Below, piece by piece: positions 1 through 9,010 of a DNA stretch of 64,000 nucleotides. Every line of letters begins with the position of its first letter. Within the stretch, counting starts at the first letter, position 1. The stretch is taken from positions 62,001 to 126,000 of the forward strand of contig NZ_FOIB01000002.1 of NCBI RefSeq assembly GCF_900111765.1, in the 5' to 3' direction. The notes under the pieces were generated by a model. It searched no databases. It worked only from the letters and a program-made list of their open reading frames with translations, and was not told where the DNA came from. The translations under genes and the position numbers were made by a program. The stretch is from Myxococcus fulvus. GTDB lineage: Bacteria; Myxococcota; Myxococcia; Myxococcales; Myxococcaceae.

Positions 1-1153
1 GCCGCCCATCCACACGCTGCTCAAGGGGGCGTCGGGCAAGGTGGCGGAGGTGCCGGTGCACCTGCAGGCGGCGCTGACGGAGATTGGCACGCTGGAGCTG
101 TACTGCGTCTCCGACGTCGCGGACGAGCGCTGGAGGTTGGAGTTCGAGCTGCGCGGCACGGGGGGCTCACACGAGCTCACCGTCACCGAGTCCATGCCCG
201 CGCGCTTCGTGGAGGCCAAGGACAACATCGAGCGCGTCTACGGGAACAAGCCGCTGCCGTTGGGGCCCAAGGACGTGAAGCAGCTCGGGCGGACGTTGGA
301 GAAGGCGCTGGGGCCGCGCGAGACGTGGCGGGTGCCGGTGCTGCGCGAGATGTGGAGCACGCTGTACGCGGGCGCGAGCAAGCGCCGCCGCACCGATGAC
401 CACGAGCGCGTCTTCTACAGCCTCACGGGCTTCACGCTGCGCCCGGGCTTCGGCTATCCGCTGGACGGCTGGCGCGCGGAGCAGACCTTCAGCCTGTTCG
501 ACGCGCTGGTGCAGCACCACACGGACAAGGCGGTGTGGACGGAGTTCTGGGTGATGTGGCGGCGCATCGCCGGTGGCCTGACGGAGGCGCAGCAGCAGAA
601 GCTCTACGCCTACCTGCAGCCGCACCTGTCGAGGAAGGTGCCGCCCAACGCGCCCGCCGCCGGGAAGCTCAAGGGCATCCAGCCCGAGGGGCTGGAGGAG
701 ATGGTGCGCACCGCGGCCTCGCTGGAGCACCTGTCGCCCGGGGACAAGGCGGAGGTGGGCCGGTGGATCGCCGAGCGGCTGAAGGCCGAGGCGAAGTCCG
801 GTGGCCCGTGGGCGTGGTCCTTGGGGCGACTGGGCGCGCGGGTGCCGCTCTACGGCAGCAGCCACAAGGTCGTGGACGTGGAGACGGCCGAGGCGTGGCT
901 GACGCTCCTGCTGGAGCTGGACCTGCGCAAGATCGACGGTGCGCCGTTCGCGGCGGCGCAGCTCGCGCGGCTCACCGGAGACAGGACGCGGGACGTGGAC
1001 CCCGCCTTGCGCGAGCGCGCGGCCCAGGCGCTCGTCGCGGCCAAGGCGTCCGAGACGTGGGTGCGCATGGTGCGTGAGGTCGTGGCGCTGGAGGCGGCGG
1101 ACGAGGCCCGCGCGCTCGGCGACACGCTGCCCGCGGGACTCAGGTTGTCCTGA
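1..1153 (+). CDS. Hsp70-family protein, C-terminal part (partial)
   Basis: The gene enters from the left edge in frame and stops with TGA at 1151-1153. The visible 383 residues begin with a segment reading HLQAALTEIGTLELYCV, which is typical of the end of the substrate-binding part in long bacterial Hsp70-like proteins. It continues into a helical region rich in Trp and Arg, as in the DUF3731-type C-terminal extension found in that group. The ATPase domain would lie outside the window, so nothing can be said about its nucleotide-binding residues. A GTG at 41 is in frame but is probably internal. The likely role is a specialised chaperone rather than the housekeeping DnaK. The assignment is family-level only. 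Confidence 0.7.
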   Translation, partial: PPIHTLLKGASGKVAEVPVHLQAALTEIGTLELYCVSDVADERWRLEFELRGTGGSHELTVTESMPARFVEAKDNIERVYGNKPLPLGPKDVKQLGRTLEKALGPRETWRVPVLREMWSTLYAGASKRRRTDDHERVFYSLTGFTLRPGFGYPLDGWRAEQTFSLFDALVQHHTDKAVWTEFWVMWRRIAGGLTEAQQQKLYAYLQPHLSRKVPPNAPAAGKLKGIQPEGLEEMVRTAASLEHLSPGDKAEVGRWIAERLKAEAKSGGPWAWSLGRLGARVPLYGSSHKVVDVETAEAWLTLLLELDLRKIDGAPFAAAQLARLTGDRTRDVDPALRERAAQALVAAKASETWVRMVREVVALEAADEARALGDTLPAGLRLS

Positions 1154-1269
1154 GCGAAGTGACGGCTCCACGGGGCACCGGGCCCCGTGCGAGCCGAAAG
1201 GACTCCCTCGCGGGTCGGTGCGGGGCACGCGACCTCGTGGGAGTCCTCGCTGGAGCCTCGACGAGGCGA

Positions 1270-1662
1270 TCAGCCCCGAATGGCCGGGAGCGCGTCGGCC
1301 GAGGCGGGCTCGGCGACGGCCTTGGGCGCGGCGCGCTCGACGACCTGGAGCACCGGCGCGGGCTCGGAAGGCGCGGCGGCCTCGCCCTTGCCCGCCTTGG
1401 GCTTCTTGGTCCCCGCGCCCGAGCGGCACGTGCGGCACCAGGGCTGGTTCCGGATGGCACCGTCCGCCATCTTCCGCAGCCCGAACTGGGCCAACGGCTT
1501 CAGGGTGCGGCACTTGATGCACATCAACGAGATGAGGACCTCGTGACCATCCGCGTCGTAGACAGCGGACTTGCGCCGCTTTCGCGGCTGCGGTTGCCCC
1601 GGTTCACGCGGCTTCGCCTTCTCCGGCGGCGGCGGCATCATCGGGGTCACTTTGTAGAGCAT
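1270..1662 (-). CDS. Small CxxC zinc-ribbon-like protein of unknown function
   Basis: A protein of 130 residues with ATG at 1660-1662, preceded by a GGGAGGGA ribosome site 5-6 bases upstream; this decides the start over a longer open frame that runs on upstream. Residues 1-32 are Pro/Lys/Arg rich. A core at 44-80 carries two Cys pairs (C48-x2-C51 and C76-x2-C79) around a KPLAQFG stretch, a spacing compatible with one bound zinc. Residues 85-130 are Ala/Pro/Lys-rich low complexity. The core looks like the small zinc-binding module found near some HNH nucleases, but no HNH catalytic histidines are visible. I do not recognise a specific function; nucleic-acid binding is a guess. Confidence 0.7.
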   Translation of the reverse strand: MLYKVTPMMPPPPEKAKPREPGQPQPRKRRKSAVYDADGHEVLISLMCIKCRTLKPLAQFGLRKMADGAIRNQPWCRTCRSGAGTKKPKAGKGEAAAPSEPAPVLQVVERAAPKAVAEPASADALPAIRG

Positions 1663-1778
1663 GTCAGTCCCTCCCGCTCTCGGGGGCCCTCGCACGCAGT
1701 CCCTGATGGGGCCACCTCGGCACGGGCACTCGCGAGCCATAGAGTAAGGTGCCTTCCCTCCGTTGAAAACTGATCCCA

Positions 1779-1794
1779 GGCCGAAAATTCGGCC
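1779..1794. terminator. Short inverted repeat between tandem minus-strand genes
   Basis: GGCCGAA-AA-TTCGGCC is a perfect palindrome lying between the 5'-nucleotidase stop (1887) and the next minus-strand gene (start 1662). It may act as a terminator stem or an operator. It has no clear T tract, so its role is uncertain. Confidence 0.3.
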
Positions 1795-1886
1795 CGGGAG
1801 CGTTTTCATCGAAGTTTCCAAGGGTTGGACGGACCCGTTCACTCCCAGCGGATCAACCCCCGGGCGAATTTTCAGCCCTGGCTCCC

Positions 1887-3683
1887 TCAACGCGAGGCGG
1901 TGGGACACGCCTCCGCGACACCGCTGTAGCGCACCCGCCCCAGGGCCGGCGTGGGCAGGACGCCCCCGTGGGCGCGCCCGTAGGCGATCAACGCCTCGCG
2001 CAGGTCCATCCCCTGGAACGGGGCCAGCTCCGCGCGCTCGGGAGGCAGCGGCCGCGTCACGCCCTCCACCCCGTCCCCACCCCGCGCGAGGAAGTCCGGC
2101 ACCGCCACCCGGTAGCGCTTCTCGGCGACCAGGGGCTTTCCACCCTCCAGGGTGACGGACAAGAGCCGCCCCGGCCCCGGGCAGCGAGCCAGCGTCAGCT
2201 CCAGCCCGGACACCGCGAACACCGCGCCCCGGTCCACGCCATGCGCCAGCTTCAAGAGGAGCTCCAGCTCCGTGCCGCTGAGCGTCAGCACCGCCACCGT
2301 GTTGTCGAAGGGCAGCGCCTGGTAGACGTGGCCGAAGGACAGCACCCCACCCGGCAGGTCCGCGCGGATGCCACCGGGGTTCATCACCGCGGCGTCCGCG
2401 CCCACCGCCTCGCGCAGCGCGTCCGCGACGACGTTGCCCAGCGCGCCCTCCTCCGTGAAGCTCCGGGCCAGCGGCGACGCGCACGACACGCCCGCCTCCC
2501 GTCGCTGCGCCGCGTCCACCTCCGCCAGCGTGGGCGCCAGCAGCGCTTCCACGTCCGAATCCGGCCGCACCTCGGCGCCCAGGAACCTCGATGGCACCAG
2601 CTTCACCTCGGCGCGCTCGCGCAGTTGCCGGCCATCACAGTCCCCATGGACCGCGTCCACCTGAGAGCAGAGGGGAATCGCGGCCTGGATGCGCGTGAGC
2701 GACGGCTCCACGCGCCGGCGGACGGGGTCCACGAACAGCTCCACCACGCCCACCGAGCGCGCCAGCCCCGTCGTCTCGATGACGGGCACGCCCTGGATGA
2801 AGTGGCCCATCACCTGGTGCGTGTGCCCGGCGACCACCGCGTCCAGCGTGCCCGGAGGCAGCGCGGCCAGCATGTCCACAATCTCCGCGTCGCCGCCGCG
2901 CTCACAGCTCGACGTGTCGCGCGGGTTCGACAGGTCCGCGCAGTGGCCGCCCGCGTGCGCCACCGCCACCACCACGTCCGCGCCGCGCGCGCGCAGGGAG
3001 CGCGACGCCTCCAGCGCCGAGGACGCCAGGGGCAGGAAGCGCAGCGAGCCGACGTTGGCGGGGTTGGTGACGCTCGGCGTGGACTCCGTGGTGAGCCCCA
3101 GCACGCCCACGCGCACGCCCTTCACGGTGAGCAGGTGCGTGCCGTCGTTGCCGAGCCACGCGGGCGTCTTGCCCGTGGCCGCGTCACGGAGGTTGGCGGA
3201 CAGCATGGGGAAGCGCGCCTGCTTCACCCGGGCCTTCAGTGCGCCGAGCGGGTCCTCGCTCGGAGTCAACGCCATGGGAGAGGCACCCACCGGGCCGTAG
3301 TCGAACTCGTGGTTGCCGATGGCCGCCGCGGTGAAGCCCAGGTGGTTGTAGACGTCCACCACCACGGCGCCCTCGGTGAGGTTGGAGGCCAGCGTCCCCT
3401 GGAAGAGGTCGCCACCGTCCAACAGCAGCACGCCGCCCGGATTGTCCGCGCGCAGGCGGGCGACATACGCGGCGAGGGTGGCCGCGCCGCCCTCCTCCAC
3501 CACGCGCCCGTCGGAGAGCCGCGTGCGGTGCGGCTCCACGTTGCCATGGAAGTCGTTGAGGCCCACCAGGGTGAGCCGCACCGGCTCGGACGAGGACGCG
3601 GCGGGCGTCGGGGTGGCGGGCGTGCCGGCGCAGGCGGCGGCACAGGTCGCGAGCGCGACGAGGAAGGGACGCGGTGAACGCAT
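1887..3683 (-). CDS. Bifunctional metallophosphatase/5'-nucleotidase lipoprotein
   Basis: The predicted 598-residue protein hydrolyses nucleotide or sugar phosphates outside the cytoplasm. The N-terminus is a lipoprotein-type signal, with a hydrophobic run ending in a Cys-rich ATCAAAC at residues 12-18, so it is probably membrane anchored. Metallophosphatase motifs are complete: NDFHG (43-47), GGD (90-92), GNHEFD (123-128), a later His in VAHAGGH, and GHTH. The C-terminal 5'-nucleotidase domain follows, with NVVADAL, a NPGGIRADL loop and a PFDN substrate-clamp segment. I chose the ATG at 3681-3683 because it starts the signal peptide. The neighbouring MYXO-CTERM gene lies 46 bp upstream on the same strand, so the two may be co-transcribed. 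Substrate specificity cannot be read from sequence. Confidence 0.88.
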   Translation of the reverse strand: MRSPRPFLVALATCAAACAGTPATPTPAASSSEPVRLTLVGLNDFHGNVEPHRTRLSDGRVVEEGGAATLAAYVARLRADNPGGVLLLDGGDLFQGTLASNLTEGAVVVDVYNHLGFTAAAIGNHEFDYGPVGASPMALTPSEDPLGALKARVKQARFPMLSANLRDAATGKTPAWLGNDGTHLLTVKGVRVGVLGLTTESTPSVTNPANVGSLRFLPLASSALEASRSLRARGADVVVAVAHAGGHCADLSNPRDTSSCERGGDAEIVDMLAALPPGTLDAVVAGHTHQVMGHFIQGVPVIETTGLARSVGVVELFVDPVRRRVEPSLTRIQAAIPLCSQVDAVHGDCDGRQLRERAEVKLVPSRFLGAEVRPDSDVEALLAPTLAEVDAAQRREAGVSCASPLARSFTEEGALGNVVADALREAVGADAAVMNPGGIRADLPGGVLSFGHVYQALPFDNTVAVLTLSGTELELLLKLAHGVDRGAVFAVSGLELTLARCPGPGRLLSVTLEGGKPLVAEKRYRVAVPDFLARGGDGVEGVTRPLPPERAELAPFQGMDLREALIAYGRAHGGVLPTPALGRVRYSGVAEACPTASR

Positions 3684-3729
3684 GAGCGTCCGCACTTCAC
3701 CCCGCCGCGCGCCGTGATTCAACCGCGCT

Positions 3730-5022
3730 TCAGCGCTCGCGGCGACGACGCACCGACAGGCCCAGGGCCAGCAGCCCGAGCACCACGCTGCCAGGCACCG
3801 ACGCGGTGGCGCACGAGCAACCCGACCCGTCGTCCGGCTCAGGGAAGCCACCCCCACCCGGGATGCCCGGCCCGGGCCCACCGCCCCCACCTCCACCTCC
3901 GTCGGAGCCCGCGTCGGAGCCGCCATCCGTGCCGCCGTCCCCCTGCGAGGGGCGCGTGTCGATGCGCAAGGGCGGCGTGAAGGCCTGGGCGACCTTGTCC
4001 CAACCCACCAGCTTCAGGTTCTGCAGGTTGCTGTTTTCGGAGTCCTGCGCGACGAACAGGCCGTCGAGGAACTCGGAGCCCATCGGCTGCGCGGCCACCG
4101 CCAGCGCGAGCGGCGATTCCACGGCGCCGATGACTCCTCCATCCCCCGCCACCACCTGGAACGAGCCCAGGAACGCATACGTGCGGCGATCCAACACACC
4201 GAACGCGTTGGCGCTGGTGTCCGCCGCCAGCAGGTAGCCCTGCGCGTTGGCGCCGCGGTACAGCGCGAGCCGGTTGACGGTGCCCGACAGGTCGCGGCCC
4301 GTGCCCGTCAGCGAAGCCACCTCGGTGCGGCTGGTGCCACCGTTGGGCTCCGCGCTGTAGCGCCAGATGGCCACGCCCGACTGGACCACGTAGACGTAGC
4401 CCAGCTCCTCGTCCACCACGAGCCCGGTGATGGCGCCGCCCACGTCCAGCGCGTCGCGCGCCAGCGTGGCCGACATCCCGCCATCCTCACCGGACAGCTC
4501 GAACTGCAGGAGCGAGCCGGAGGGGTTGCCCGCGAACACATAGAACCGACCGGAGGAGGGGCTGCGATAGAGCGCCACGCTGTTGAACTGCGTGCTGTTG
4601 TTGACGAGCGGCGCCGTGTTGATGCGCTCCACCTTGTTCGTCCCGCGCCGCCCATCCACCCGGTAGGCCGACAACCCATTGACACTGTTCGCCGTCACCG
4701 CGAGCGACAGGGTGTCGTTGCCCAGACGGAAGCCGTCACGCAGGGAGACGCTCAGCGTGGGCCCATCGAACTCCGACTCCACCTGTTGACCATTCAACCC
4801 GAAGGTGAAGAGCCCGGAGTTGGCATTGTCATACGCCGTCAGCAGCAGGCTGTCGGTGCCCCCGTCCGCGCTGCCCACCCAGATGGCGACGTCGCGCAGG
4901 GGCGCCCCGCTGGCGCCGGGCTCGGGGCTCGTCTGGCGGACAGGGGACACCCGCACGGGTTGGGCAAAGGCGGCCGCTCCAATGAGGAACGCCGCCAGGG
5001 CGAGGATGAGAGGGTGACGCAT
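3730..5022 (-). CDS. Secreted beta-propeller (phytase-like) protein with MYXO-CTERM tail
   Basis: A protein of 430 residues with a Sec signal peptide (about 1-20, ending AFAQ). The body has repeated beta-strand segments such as RDVAIWVG, SGLFTFGLNGQQ and LSAYRVDG. They resemble the blades of beta-propeller 3-phytases, in which each blade reports a value against an identifier. After a Gly/Asp linker (about 365-400) the C-terminus has Asp-Gly-Ser-Gly-Cys-Ser-Cys, a hydrophobic helix and a final RRRRER. That is the MYXO-CTERM arrangement used for surface anchoring or processing in Myxococcota. The ATG at 5020-5022 starts the signal peptide. Phytase activity is uncertain because I cannot confirm the calcium ligands; a general phosphatase or structural role is possible. 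Confidence 0.75.
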   Translation of the reverse strand: MRHPLILALAAFLIGAAAFAQPVRVSPVRQTSPEPGASGAPLRDVAIWVGSADGGTDSLLLTAYDNANSGLFTFGLNGQQVESEFDGPTLSVSLRDGFRLGNDTLSLAVTANSVNGLSAYRVDGRRGTNKVERINTAPLVNNSTQFNSVALYRSPSSGRFYVFAGNPSGSLLQFELSGEDGGMSATLARDALDVGGAITGLVVDEELGYVYVVQSGVAIWRYSAEPNGGTSRTEVASLTGTGRDLSGTVNRLALYRGANAQGYLLAADTSANAFGVLDRRTYAFLGSFQVVAGDGGVIGAVESPLALAVAAQPMGSEFLDGLFVAQDSENSNLQNLKLVGWDKVAQAFTPPLRIDTRPSQGDGGTDGGSDAGSDGGGGGGGGPGPGIPGGGGFPEPDDGSGCSCATASVPGSVVLGLLALGLSVRRRRER

Positions 5023-5054
5023 GACCGGGCTCCAGGCAGGTGGGTCCGCCGTAA

Positions 5055-6137
<1,083 letters not shown>

Positions 6138-7070
6138 ATGCGCATTCTCGTCACGGGAGCGGATGGGTTCGTCGGCAGGCATCTGTGCGCGCTGTTGCGC
6201 GCCTGCGGCGATGAGGTGGTGGAGGCCCACGGGCCCCGCGGCGAGGGTGTGAGCAGCAGCGCCCTGCATTTCGACGTGGCCAACGAGGCCGCCGTGAAGG
6301 CGGCCGTCGCCGAGGCCCGGCCAGAGGGCGTCATCCACCTGGCCGGCTTCAGCTCGGTCGCCAAGAGCCACCACAACCCCTCGCGCGTGTTCGCGGTGAA
6401 CACCATGGGGGTGGTCAATCTCCTGACGGCGCTGCGCGAGAACGCGCCGAAGACGCGCGTGGTGCTCGTGGGCTCCGGAGAGGTGTACGGCCCGGTGCCG
6501 GAGGGCACGCGCGCGCCCGAGAGCACGCCCGCGGTGCCGCTGAGCCCCTACGCGGCCTCCAAGTCCGCGGCGGAGCTGGCCGGCGTGCAGTTCCACCGCA
6601 GCTACGGGCTGGAGGTGATGATGGCCCGGCCCTTCAACCACCTGGGCGCGGGGCAGGACCCGACCTTCGTGGTGCCCTCGTTCGCCTCGCAGATTCGCGC
6701 CATCGGACTGGGGACGGTGGACCCGGTGCTGCGCACGGGCAACCTGGACGCGGTGCGGGACTTCTCGCACGTGCGCGACGTGGTGGAGGCCTACCGGCTG
6801 CTGCTCGACAAGGGCGAGCCCGGGCAGGCGTACAACATCTGCTCCGGCGAGGGCCGCACCATCCGCAGCCTGCTGGAGGAGATGCTCCTGCTGGCCGGCG
6901 TGGACGCGCGCATCGAGTTGGACCCGGCGCGCCTGCGCCCCTCCGACATCCCCAGCCTCGTCGGCTCGCCCGACAAGCTGCGCGCGCTGGGCTGGACGCC
7001 CAAGCTGACCGTGACGGACGCGCTGCGCGACGTGCTCGGCCCCAAGGTGCCCGGCGCCCAGCGCGCCTGA
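6138..7070 (+). CDS. rmd: GDP-4-keto-6-deoxy-D-mannose reductase (Rmd type)
   Basis: A 310-residue NAD-dependent epimerase/dehydratase-fold protein. It has the TGADGFVGRHL cofactor loop at residues 6-16 and a SPYAASK catalytic Tyr/Lys motif near residues 135-141. Position immediately after gmd and overall size fit Rmd, which reduces the Gmd product to GDP-D-rhamnose. A GDP-fucose synthase would be the other option, but WcaG/Fcl proteins begin differently and are usually described with an extra epimerase function. The ATG directly abuts the gmd stop codon, indicating translational coupling. The product feeds polysaccharide or O-antigen synthesis. Confidence 0.85.
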   Translation: MRILVTGADGFVGRHLCALLRACGDEVVEAHGPRGEGVSSSALHFDVANEAAVKAAVAEARPEGVIHLAGFSSVAKSHHNPSRVFAVNTMGVVNLLTALRENAPKTRVVLVGSGEVYGPVPEGTRAPESTPAVPLSPYAASKSAAELAGVQFHRSYGLEVMMARPFNHLGAGQDPTFVVPSFASQIRAIGLGTVDPVLRTGNLDAVRDFSHVRDVVEAYRLLLDKGEPGQAYNICSGEGRTIRSLLEEMLLLAGVDARIELDPARLRPSDIPSLVGSPDKLRALGWTPKLTVTDALRDVLGPKVPGAQRA

Positions 7071-7111
7071 GTCCTCCCCGAGGCGTCTGTCAGGATGCCG
7101 GGCCCCTGGGC

Positions 7112-7128
7112 GTTGGTGTAAAACCAAC
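7112..7128. other. 6-bp stem-loop between rmd and the NADAR gene
   Basis: GTTGGT-GTAAA-ACCAAC is a perfect inverted repeat, followed by the AGGAGG ribosome site at 7136-7141. It may be the rmd terminator or a leader hairpin of the next gene. Confidence 0.35.
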
Positions 7129-7147
7129 ACGAACCAGGAGGCTCGGC

Positions 7148-7657
7148 ATGGCAGGCACGCGGCGGCAGGACAGGTTCACCTTCTTCTGGACCCAGGAGTC
7201 CCCGTTCTCGCAGTGGCATCCCTGTGAGTTCGTGGTGGAGGGGGTCCGCTACAACTGCATGGAGCAGTACATGATGGCGGGCAAGGCGCGCCTCTTCGCG
7301 GATGAAGAGATGCTCGCGCGCATCATGGCGTCCGCGTCCCCCAAGTCGCAGAAGGCGCTGGGCCGCAAGGTGCGTGGCTTCGTGGATGAGACGTGGGTGA
7401 AGGAGCGCGAGCGCATCATCTACGAGGGCAACCGCGCGAAGTTCACGCAGAACGCCGCGCTGCTGGAGGTGCTGCTCGCGAGCCAGGGCACGGAGCTGGT
7501 GGAGGCCAGTCCCATGGACCGCATCTGGGGCGTGGGGCTGGGCATGGATGACGCGCGCATCCTGGACCCGTCCAAGTGGCGTGGGCTGAATCTGCTGGGC
7601 AAGGTGCTGACGCGTCTGAGGGATGACCTCATCGCGCAGGGCGTGGTGGCTCGCTAG
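7148..7657 (+). CDS. NADAR (YbiA-like) N-glycosidase family protein
   Basis: A protein of 169 residues, the usual size for this family. YbiA-type proteins cleave the N-glycosidic bond of unstable riboflavin-pathway intermediates, and relatives act on ADP-ribose-linked substrates. The sequence shows the family hallmarks: FWTQESPFSQWHPCEF near the start (the family's FSN/FSQ core), YNCMEQYMMAGKA, the Lys/Arg-rich SPKSQKALGRKV, and the WGVGLGMDDARILDPSKWRGLNLLGKVL block near the C-terminus. AGGAGG lies 6 bases before the ATG. The stop codon overlaps the stop of the convergent next gene: CTAG at 7654-7657 serves both. Confidence 0.88.
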   Translation: MAGTRRQDRFTFFWTQESPFSQWHPCEFVVEGVRYNCMEQYMMAGKARLFADEEMLARIMASASPKSQKALGRKVRGFVDETWVKERERIIYEGNRAKFTQNAALLEVLLASQGTELVEASPMDRIWGVGLGMDDARILDPSKWRGLNLLGKVLTRLRDDLIAQGVVAR

Positions 7658-8379
7658 CGCTCCACGTGGGCCCAGGCCTCCAGCCGCCGGTCCAGGGCGG
7701 TGAGGGTCCACAGGTCCGCGGGATTGTCGGGGCGCACCGCGTCCAGGGCCGCTTTCAAGGGGGCCCTGGCGCGCGCCTCGCCCCACTCGGACAACACGCG
7801 CAGCGCCATCAACGAGGGCTGACGCGAGAGCAGCCCGAGCAGCGCCTCCACCACCCGAGGGCTGCGCTCGTCGGCGAGTCGCTGCACCGACTCGTGTCGC
7901 TCCTCCGGTGTCGAAGCGGTGTCCCGCAGTCGCTCCGCGAGCGCGTGGAAGCGGGCCTCTTCCAGCAGCTTGCGCGGGCCCGGCGTGTCCCAGTGCTCCA
8001 CCGTGACGCTCGTGCGCCCGAAGGCGACACACTCGCGGCGCAGGCCGTCATCGTCGAACAGGCCCATGAGGCGCTCGGGCGCGGGCCGTCCGCCCACGAG
8101 CAGCCCCGCCGCGCGCTCCGCCAGTCCGTCCGCGGCGCCGAGCAGGTGCACCCGCAGCACCGTGGCCTCCGCGTCGGCGCGGGCCGCGACGGGCACCCGC
8201 TCCGACTTGAGGAACACCTCCGCGAGGCCGCGCTGGGACACGTACCAGCGGTATTCCAGCCACACCGCGCTCGGACGCTCGACGAACCGCGCGTCCTCGG
8301 CTTCGACGAGCCGGGGCGCGCCTTCCGTCACGCCGCCGAAGCAGCGCTCCAACAGCGCCTGGGCCTCGGTGAGCTTCAT
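7654..8379 (-). CDS. Hypothetical protein with HEAT-like C-terminal repeats
   Basis: A protein of 241 residues I do not recognise. The N-terminal half (1-110) is mixed alpha/beta with an aromatic WLEYRWYVSQ stretch. The C-terminal half (about 140-235) is helical with HEAT-like pairs, for example DERSPRVVEALLGLL followed by SLMALRVLSEWGEARARAPL, as in scaffold proteins. No signal peptide or membrane segment is visible. The next gene on this strand (8414-8941) starts 34 bp upstream, so the two may share a transcript. The 3' end shares CTAG with the convergent NADAR gene. Confidence 0.65.
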   Translation of the reverse strand: MKLTEAQALLERCFGGVTEGAPRLVEAEDARFVERPSAVWLEYRWYVSQRGLAEVFLKSERVPVAARADAEATVLRVHLLGAADGLAERAAGLLVGGRPAPERLMGLFDDDGLRRECVAFGRTSVTVEHWDTPGPRKLLEEARFHALAERLRDTASTPEERHESVQRLADERSPRVVEALLGLLSRQPSLMALRVLSEWGEARARAPLKAALDAVRPDNPADLWTLTALDRRLEAWAHVER

Positions 8380-8413
8380 GTCGCATCCACGCGCATCAGG
8401 CCGTCGCTCCCGC

Positions 8414-8941
8414 TCAGAACGAATACGGCACGGGCGCGGACACGCCGAGCAGCGACAGGTCCACCGTGCCGCGCGCGCTGCCCTGGCCGGACTGGGCCTG
8501 GGAGATGGCGCTGACGTCGAAGCGGAGCTCGGCGAACTTCATGGCCTTGCACCGGTCACCGTGGCCGTCGTGAATCAGGACCAGGTTCGCCACCGGCGTG
8601 GCCCCGGCCTTCGACTGGAGCTGTCCGTCCCAGGCCAGCTCGTACGTGTGCTCGGCGCAGCCTCCCCCGTGCGCGACGTTGAGCGTCAGCACGTTGCCTT
8701 CGACCTTCGCGTTCTCGATGTTGATGGGGTCCTGGGGCTCGGGGTCCGCCTTCACCACGAGCGGCGTGGCGTCGGTCCGATTCGCCGAGGAGGCGCCCTC
8801 TTCCGCGGGTGTCTCCGTCTCCGGAACGGCCACCGCGTCCTGCGGCACCGTCGGCTCCGCGGGCTCCTGCCGCGTGGGCGTGCTCGCACAGCCGATGAGA
8901 AGACCGCTCAACACGAGGCCACTCCACATGAGCTTCCGCAT
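8414..8941 (-). CDS. Lipoprotein of unknown function
   Basis: A protein of 175 residues with a lipobox LLIGC at about 14-18 after MRKLMWSG, so it is predicted to be lipid-anchored. A Pro/Glu/Thr-rich linker follows, then a compact beta-rich domain with HGGGCAEHTYELAWDG and a conserved-looking CKAMKFAELRFDV segment; two Cys may form a disulfide. Two ATGs lie six bases apart. I chose the second (8939-8941) because GGGAGG sits 6 bases before it and abuts the first (8945-8947). The function is not recognisable. Confidence 0.72.
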   Translation of the reverse strand: MRKLMWSGLVLSGLLIGCASTPTRQEPAEPTVPQDAVAVPETETPAEEGASSANRTDATPLVVKADPEPQDPINIENAKVEGNVLTLNVAHGGGCAEHTYELAWDGQLQSKAGATPVANLVLIHDGHGDRCKAMKFAELRFDVSAISQAQSGQGSARGTVDLSLLGVSAPVPYSF

Positions 8942-9010
8942 CCGCATCCTCCCGTCACGACTCCTCGGCGGAGCCCGATTGCCCGCCGACCCGACACACT
9001 CTTGCGAGCC

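Noticed and set aside
1663..2484. Long upstream extension of the small zinc-ribbon-like protein
   Set aside because: It runs through the 5'-nucleotidase gene in another frame and is Gly/Arg/Ala-rich. A good ribosome site sits at the ATG of the 130-residue form.
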